The translations under genes were made by a program, and so were the position numbers. A model generated the notes under the pieces. The model did no database searches, was not told the origin of the DNA, and saw nothing but the letters and a program-made list of their open reading frames with translations. DNA of 41,431 bases from a virus. The stretch is taken from the IMG/VR virus record IMGVR_UViG_3300025096_003504, positions 1 through 41,431 of that record; one strand, given 5' to 3'. Each line of letters begins with the position of its first letter. The stretch's first letter is position 1. Shown one piece after another: positions 19,405-27,600 of the stretch.

Positions 19405-21221
19405 TATTTCACAGTCCCTCTGATATCTACGTTTGGATATTTCAGTTCAAATACTACGTCTTCGTCTCCCATCAGCATTCTTCCATCTGAAGTAGTATTA
19501 TTTTCAATATTGTAAGAAAAGCCAGAATAATTACCTCCACTCTTGCTTACTATTTTAACATCGAGAGTATCGACAACTCCCGGGATCGCGTTCAAAACTT
19601 TAAATATGTTTGTAATACCAATAGATTGCCCAATATCATAATCTATATCCATTTCCTCTCTCAGTTCTAATACAGCGGCGCTCAACACGTCATATTTGTT
19701 CATCCCGGGGGATCCTAATAAAGTAAACTCAATTCCAAAATTGGCAATTTTTGCATCCAAAATATCAATTGTGTCATTTATCATTTTATAGCCATTTAAC
19801 CAAGTTTTTAAGTTTTGCTTTACTATCATATTTGTTTGAGTTAATTGGTTGTTTTTGTTTTGAGATACAACATACATGTTCAGGTTTCTCTTAAATGAGT
19901 CATGATCCTTCACAATCGAACATTTTTTAACTGCACCAAACTTTCCAGGCATTGAATAAGCAGCAATCAAATAATCTTGCTTTGTAACGGCTCTGTTTTG
20001 TGCAGCAAAAGAATCTTTAACCCTTTGCCTCATATCTTCTAGTTCTGGTAAGGTGACCGAACCCAATATTCGCTCTTCATTCGCTACCTCTAAACTATCA
20101 ATAACCTTAAAAAGTTTTGTAGAGTCTAACAAGTTCCTATTTTCAAAATTTAACTCTTTACTTACTACAGAGTTTAATCCATTTACTGCAGTATTAACAG
20201 TATCATTAGCATTGGTCCTATATACGATAGTTAAGACTGTGTTAGACGGAGCAATTCCAAATTTGTCTGTCGCTATTAAATTACCTGGATCAAGAGAAGC
20301 ATCTGTGATATGGTTTCTGCCATGAACTTGTAGAATTAATTCGCTTGGATCTGCTACAGAATCATTAAATATTTCTGAATCTGAACCATATCCAAACTGC
20401 ACATAAGCCCCATCTAGTTCATGTTCAACTGTGAACCTTCTTGGAACTGGCACTGGTTTAAGAATGTTTGTTGCTTGACTTCGATCACCTCTGTTGGGTA
20501 TTGGAACATGAACCATATTTTGAGATAAATAATCAACTTCAAAGTATTGATGACCTTCTGAATCAAATATCGATACAACTTCGGTTATATTCACATCTGT
20601 TAGTTTTAATCTTAAGAACTTTTGAAATTGTCCAACATTGACCAGTTCTTGTTGTAATCTTCCAGAAAGCACTTGACCTTGCGCCTTCACCGCATAATGT
20701 GTTGGGGCGCCAGTAGAGGCATTAACTTTTGCGACAACTATTTGATTTTTGGGGTCGCTAAAATCAACGTCTCCAGTTAATGTAAAAAGCGCGCCTCCAG
20801 TGGATGAAAACTCAGCTCCTCGTTTTAATATTGGCATATATTTTGTATCAGGCGAGAGGCCAACAGAAGTGGCTGGGACCATTAAGTATAAACTTACCAT
20901 TCCGGTCGCGGCGAAGTTTCTTTGAAACTTATAACCTAAATTTTTACCATGCCTTATTACATTATTAAATTCTAATGATGTGTCAATAAAAGATTCGTTT
21001 GCTTGATAGTCCAGGTAAAATGATAAAATATCTCCTACATAAGCCACAGTATCTAACATTAAAGCGCCAAACGAAGCATCGTTAAAGTCTTTAAAACTGT
21101 CTGAATAATATCTTTTAGCATACTCTACCAGATCATCCTTAATGGTTTGATAATCTCTGCTAGTATACTTAATCGATGTTAATTGTCTAGACTTGTCTGC
21201 GCGCGATATTTTTTTGGCCAT
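19404..21221 (-). CDS. gp6: Baseplate wedge protein, T4 gp6-like
   Basis: The 605-aa protein matches T4 gp6 and the wider baseplate-J-like group in its N-terminus: IKYTSRDYQTIKDDLVEYAK, then FGALMLDTVAYVGDILSFYL and NESFIDTSLEFNNVIRHGKN. The middle carries the J-like core (ELEDMRQRVKDSFAAQNRAV, TKQDYLIAAYSMPGKFGAVK). T4 gp6 is about 660 aa, so this copy is nearly full length. gp6 forms the dimeric ring that joins neighbouring wedges in contractile-tail baseplates. It lies directly after gp25, its usual partner. The ATG has a good ribosome site (AAAGGATCGG) 6-8 bases upstream. The assignment is firm at family level. Confidence 0.88.
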   Translation of the reverse strand: MAKKISRADKSRQLTSIKYTSRDYQTIKDDLVEYAKRYYSDSFKDFNDASFGALMLDTVAYVGDILSFYLDYQANESFIDTSLEFNNVIRHGKNLGYKFQRNFAATGMVSLYLMVPATSVGLSPDTKYMPILKRGAEFSSTGGALFTLTGDVDFSDPKNQIVVAKVNASTGAPTHYAVKAQGQVLSGRLQQELVNVGQFQKFLRLKLTDVNITEVVSIFDSEGHQYFEVDYLSQNMVHVPIPNRGDRSQATNILKPVPVPRRFTVEHELDGAYVQFGYGSDSEIFNDSVADPSELILQVHGRNHITDASLDPGNLIATDKFGIAPSNTVLTIVYRTNANDTVNTAVNGLNSVVSKELNFENRNLLDSTKLFKVIDSLEVANEERILGSVTLPELEDMRQRVKDSFAAQNRAVTKQDYLIAAYSMPGKFGAVKKCSIVKDHDSFKRNLNMYVVSQNKNNQLTQTNMIVKQNLKTWLNGYKMINDTIDILDAKIANFGIEFTLLGSPGMNKYDVLSAAVLELREEMDIDYDIGQSIGITNIFKVLNAIPGVVDTLDVKIVSKSGGNYSGFSYNIENNTTSDGRMLMGDEDVVFELKYPNVDIRGTVK

Positions 21222-21251
21222 TTGTTCCGATCCTTTTAGAAATAATTAGTA

Positions 21252-21638
21252 TCAAGTAACAGATATTTCTAGAAGATCGACAACATTAAGATTGGGCACT
21301 CTATATTTTATTTTCATGTTTAATGTGCCAGGTTCCGCCTCTATACGATCTTCAAATCCAATAAAGTCAATTTCAAGTAGTTCTATAAAGGGCATATATA
21401 TGGCTAGCTGTCTTTCAATCCTATCAGATATGTTCCCTCTCACAGTAACAGTGTCCTGTTCAAACAAGTATTTGATTAGGCCAACTCCAAAGCCTGGGTC
21501 CATCATTCTTTCACCTGGTATAGTTAACATTAGATGTTTAAAATTTTGTTTAATCATTTCTATATAAGTTTTGTTAACTTTGTATACTCCATACTCTTTA
21601 TCCAAAAGCAATGGTAATTTTGGTGACAATCCGGCCAT
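21252..21638 (-). CDS. gp25: Baseplate wedge protein, gp25/GPW family
   Basis: The 128-aa protein has the GPW/gp25 pattern: FKHLMLTIPGERMMDPGFGV followed by GLIKYLFE, then RIERQLAIYMPFIELLEIDF and a terminal beta pair (LNMKIKYRVP). T4 gp25 is 132 aa, so the length fits. The protein is a core wedge component that links the sheath start to gp6 and gp53. The ATG is preceded by AGGAG at a normal distance, and gp6 follows 30 bases later, the classic neighbour order. There is nothing unusual in the sequence. Confidence 0.92.
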   Translation of the reverse strand: MAGLSPKLPLLLDKEYGVYKVNKTYIEMIKQNFKHLMLTIPGERMMDPGFGVGLIKYLFEQDTVTVRGNISDRIERQLAIYMPFIELLEIDFIGFEDRIEAEPGTLNMKIKYRVPNLNVVDLLEISVT

Positions 21639-21666
21639 ATTAGAAGCTCCTATTAGTATATAGTTT

Positions 21667-24600
21667 CTATGTGTGTTCTTTGATCCATTTATCTAATTCG
21701 TTCAGAAATTCCTTTTCCTCTTCAGTAGCATCAACACCAACTAATATTTGGTCTACCAAAGTGCCCACTCTCGGATCTTTACTTGACTCGAAAGCAAATT
21801 TAAGCATGTCCAGTGCATGTTTAGAACTAGCTGAAAATAAGTTATCTTTATATGGAAGAAGTTCTTGAGATTGTTCAAAATTTATCATTTCTCGCGAGGC
21901 CAGAATAGACACAATTCTCTGCAGAGGGAAAACATAATCAAACAAAAGTCCAAAATCGGAATGCCCTTTTAATCGATCAAAAAGCATTTCAAATTTTTCT
22001 TCGTTATACACAATTTGATTCCACTTTTTGTTATCTCCGACTTTATCTTCAACTTCTAATATTGGGAACAAAAATACTTCATTTCCAACGCCTGCTACTC
22101 CTCCAGTTTGAAACTCGTCATGCACTTGCGGGACTTGAACTGACGGCACAGCTTCTGGAACTTCTTTTATCCAAAAAGTTTTATCACGCTTCATTGCATC
22201 ATATGTACGAACTGTGTTGACTTTTAAATCTGCCTGAGTTTGAAACGCTTGAGTTGTAAATACAGCATTAGTTGTGATAGCTGGGTACAAAGTTTCTTTC
22301 ACTGCCCCCCAAAAGCTATCCCTTTTTTGTCTGCCTTCTTTCGTAGGTGAAAGTGGATAATCTCTCCAAGAGCTACTAATTTTGTCTGGGGGCGCGAGCC
22401 ACGACAAACGTAAGCCATAATGTACATCAGCAAGTCCGTTCGGGCCTGTCAAAGGCTTGTCTTTCAAGCTTTCTAGTTTTGGAGGAGTTGATCCTGGAAT
22501 TTTAATAAGAGTACTTTCATTAGAAAAGTCAGTGGTAAAAATATTTAATGGCGACGGAGCAGGGGCTGTATTTCCAGTTTCGACATCTACAAAGTCCATT
22601 CCAGTTTCCCAAAGCCCCTTTTTGTAATACTGCAGTGCCCACCACAAATGACCCCCAAATACAGCTGTCCATTTTTCACCAATTTTTGAATCTGTATGAA
22701 GGCCACCTTTACTTAGGTTTACATCTTGTCCTGCAAGTGTCCATCTTTGACTCTTTGGAATAGTATAATCAAGGTATTGCGCTTCTGTTTCGGACTCGGT
22801 AAAGATGTCGTCATCCCATCGATTTGAAGTGAAGTTTCCTATTTCATATGGATAAAGAAGAAGTTTGGCCATAGCTTCCATGATTTCTGATTCTGATGGA
22901 TCCTCATATCGGAGACCGTCTTTGGCTTGGGATCCTCGCGGCACTAATTGAGGAATTTCAAGTGATGGTTGTTTTGTTTTAACACCTTCTTGAATAAAGA
23001 TTGTGTTATACTTCATATGATACGCCTTATTATCTGTATCTAATTTTTTGTCCATAACATACATTTGCATTTGTATCATTTTTATCAAATCAACAAGCGA
23101 CGTAGGAATGTGAAGGCATACCGTGGCATCATTTGGCTGTGGTACTGGATATAGACCTTTGACACATTCAGTGTCTTCGTCCATGTATTTTCCTAGGAAA
23201 AATCCTGCAGTCGCTGCGCTGCCGCCGACTGCAGCTCCTATTATTGGCCCGGCTCCAATATAAGCTATATTGGTTGCGAGGCCGCCGGCGGCGGTCAGGA
23301 TTTCGGACCACCAGCCTTTATCTTCAGTTTCGCATTGATTTATAGCGTTTAACCACATTATGCCCGGGCGCCGGAGGCCTGTTCGAAAATCCACTGTTGA
23401 ATCAAACAATCCCTTTCTTTTAACAAAGTCACTATAGCCGCCAGACGCGCGGGCTTGAGCTGGGTAGGTTGAGTCATGAGGATCAAAATGAAATGCTCTT
23501 AAATCTCCAAAGTAATTTCTAGAATAAAATCTAAAAGCAATTGTCTCTAAATCATATTTATCTTGCGCGCTTAAGTTATCCCATCGTGCAATATGACTAG
23601 GATGAGCAACAGTCCCGGGAGCAAAGCCTGCCTTGGTTCCGCCGGTGCTTATACTCTTATCGCATCGAGTCCTGCTAGGCATAACACTCATACCGGCTGG
23701 AATATTAAAAGGTCGACCTTTATCTTTTCCCTCTTTTGCTGTTGGTCCTTTAACGCCAGGATATACATAACCTTCATATTCTGGTTCTTTGTGATTTTGC
23801 TTGAGTGGATATTCAAGTAATCTCTCCATTAGAGCTATGTGTCTTTGTATTTCAGCAGATCTAGAAATGACCATTTTCTTTCGTTCTTCAACTGATGCTG
23901 GGTAATTTCCCTTAGTGAATTCCGCGACATTGTTAGACCATGTATCTCTTTCAACGCGGTCTTCCTTCACTCCTTGGTCAAATCCATATTTATCTCCCGG
24001 GCCTTGCTTACGCTCATTATCATAAACTTTATCAGAAAGTTCTTGTAACTTATCTTTAAATTGTACGGCATCAAAAAGCTGACCCCAATCAAACGCCGAG
24101 GCTGTATCTCTGTCCGGATTGACATTCCCAAAATAAGTAAAGAAATTTCCAATAGCAGATCTAAATTCATCTGGATTTAAATAAGCCGGGTATTTTTCTC
24201 CGTCTCGTTTACCAGTTTTTTTAGACTGTCCTCGATGTTCAATTGGTAGTTTCAACCAAGCATTGAAAAATTCTAAAGCTTGTGACGTATTTTCAATGGC
24301 ATTTTTCATATTTTCTTTGAATTGAATTTTTATGTATTTTTCTAAAATAAATCCACTATCTGTCTGTTTCCCCACTTCATTAAAAAACCTCGTAGTTGAG
24401 TGCATATTGTTTGTCAAAGCAAATTTGGCATCACTAGCCCATTTAGCCCCATCTTGCAGTTCAACAATTTCGTTCAACGCTAATTTTGGTTCAAGAAGTT
24501 TTGAAGAATAAAGTCCAAAATCCTTCAAGTCGTCTTCAGCCTGCGCAGTCTTTTCCGCTCCAATGGTGGCGTGAGCTGCTGCGGCTTTAGTAGGGAAGTA

Positions 24601-27600
24601 TGACGCAACATCAGTAATTGGAATATATAAGTTAGATTCTGGGTGGGTGTGCGCCAGATCATAAACATGAACTCTTAAATAATCTAACAAAAATGGAATT
24701 GAACTTCCTAATGCCTCATTTATTTTTTTAGAAATTTCTTCTGCTTCAAACTCTACGATAGGAATAATAGCCTGTTCTATATTAGGTTTGTCGCCTAAAA
24801 TTCCCATATCCGATGCAACGATCTTTATTTTGTCAACAAGTTCTTGACTGATTGAGTCTGAAAGTATTCTAGAAGTTAATCTTGTAAGTGGTCCGCTAGT
24901 AAAAACTCTTTCTGTGTTAAAAGCTGATGAAGTTAATAACGATCTAAAAATTCTTTCCATTAAAGCAATACGGACCAGTACCCTAATCATACCTGGTCCT
25001 TTACTCCAATCTATCTCCGACTTGATCGATTGAGCTGGATCATTCGTTGGTATATCCGGAGGAACGGGAGGGTATGTTGATAAAGTTTTTCCAATTGTTG
25101 GCTGCGTGGTTATATCTGTTATATCAGAATTTTTCATTAATTCTTTGTGTTTATTCGAGGCAGACCTAGATATATCACTTAAATCGACAATAGAGCTATT
25201 GCCGCTGATATCTGAAAGTGTAGTCATAACGGAAGCAATTATTTTTTCTTGTATGGTATTGTACTCATTTCTTTCACCTTTTGGTTCTTTAAGTAAAAGA
25301 TTCATAGCAATTCCATGTTTTAATGTTAAATCGGCAAAATCTCTTATAAGTTCTCTGAAAGCGGTACCATATAAGTTCTTTCTTCCATGTTTATTGTTTG
25401 TTAGAACATCATGAAGAGAATAATTTAAATTTTTAAGAAGGCCGGCCTCGGGTTGAAGGTAACCCTGTCCCCATCCGTAGGGCTGGAGAAGAGACTTATC
25501 AAATTTCGGAAGCCTATCGTCGACTTGTTTTAGAATCATTTTTTCAAATAATTGTGGAGCAATTGGCTCAAGGGTGTTAAACCCAGCCCAACCTGGACCA
25601 GTATTCCAATTTCCAAGCACGTCTTTGGTTTCATCTAAAGTATATTTATCTTCTGCAGCGTTATATAATTTTAAAATTTCCTTGCTACGATAATTTAAAA
25701 GATCTTTGCCGCCTTTTCTCAAATCGGTAATTTGCATACTGTAATCGTCTGTTATACATCCAGAAATTTCGTCTAATAGCTCCCCATTCGCTTGCGTAAT
25801 CGGACTGCGAACAGTATAAATTGCTTCATAAACTGGTTTTGGTGAAGGTTTCTGAATCTTCACTTTATCAACTGCACAAAACAATCGCCATGGAGTTGGT
25901 TTTGGGGCGGGTATATATCTTGCTCGAACGCCGGTTTTTGGATTGAACATTATTAGTTGGTCTTCGCCGGCTTCAACGGCAGTAGCACTTAGTAAGCTAT
26001 TTCCATGGCGACCGGCCTTCCATTTTTCTTCCGAAACAGTAATAAGATCCGGCCAAATTATTTCTAGTGTATTAGGATCTTGGTACGGTCTTTTTGGCAC
26101 CCACCCTCCTCCGTAAAACCCTGGAGTAGTGTCTGGATCGGCTTCGGGCTTCCATTCAGCCTCGACCAAGTGGACTTCTGGACCCACTGCATCATCACTA
26201 GCCGTGGTGGTTTCATAGCCATATATCTTTCTAAGACCGCCCTTATAATAGCGTAAAGCTTTTAACATATGTCCGCCAAACCAATTTTTCTCAGCGGTAT
26301 CATTGTCGTAACCTTCCGATTTCATGAGCATCTCGTCTGGCCAGAAATATCGCGGTTTGTCTGTTAAAGAATCTGCACCCATATCCCATTGAAATAAAAG
26401 AAGTTGTACCAAAACTTTTTTCATATCAGACATTGAGAAATAAGCATCTTCAGGGACCCAATTCCCAAAACGCTTAAGAAAAACGTGTTGGCCCGAATGG
26501 GTATAATAATCAGCGTCACTAGTGAAAGACACTGGACTGTGGAACTCCGCCACCGGCCTTGTTGTGTAAATCTTATAACTTCCTTCGTTTCGAAGCAAAG
26601 TACTTTGCAGTTTTTTTATCGTATCAAAAATATTTTGTTTTGAAGTGGCCGGGTTTACGGGTGAATCGTTGTTATCCCACGGGAATGCTCCATCAAACTT
26701 AGAATGAAAATCATAAGGGAAAAGAAGAGCGCCCCAGGAAGACACGCCGCCCTCATGGGTCAATGGGCTGTAATGGAACGTACCATAATGTTTTGCGCCA
26801 GGCTTTAAACGCAAGGCACCTTCTCCGCCGACCCATCCTTCCGGAGGTGGATCGGGTTTCTCCATGTAATCATAATCATGAAGATGTCTGCTATAGTATC
26901 TAAAAGCAATTACTGCCAGGTCATCAAACTCTTGAGGTGTTAAATTATTATATCTGTCAATAAGTCTTTTATGTGGATAACAAAGCCAGGAAGCCTCTAT
27001 AACTGCTTTTTTCTCGTAATCTGCTTCGGCTAGATTCTCATATATCCAGTGCGCGCTGTGGGATTTTCCCTTTCCGAATTCTTTTTCTCGTTCTTTAACA
27101 GCTTTCTCATAATCCCTTTCGTAATCCGGGAAGTATTTGCCTTTATTTTGTAAATCCCAAAGGACGTTATTGTCCCAATATAGGTCTTTGCCGTTATAAA
27201 GATCCTCAACCATATAATTTCTAAGGTCTTCCATCAACTTAATATGTCTCTGGATTTCTTCACATTTATCCGTTTCAGGATCTCCGGTACCTTCTGCGGC
27301 AATTGCTTTTTCCTGTAAATATCGACCATCAAAAAGATTAAATTTAAAACTATGATATCCAGACGTACCCGAACCCTTAACCCAATTAAACAATCTTTCT
27401 TTTTTAACGAGTTCAATCCCTACAATAATTCTTTTCATAAATGTAGTGTCTGCGAAAGCTATAGAGAAGTTGTTTATATCTGACTTTAATTGTCCAGAGG
27501 CGCCATTTATAAAAGCGTCAATAGCGGCAGAGTTTGTACCCTCTAATGTTTCAATTATGATATTTTGTACTGCGTCCTTTGTATCTTTTTGTACTTTTTC

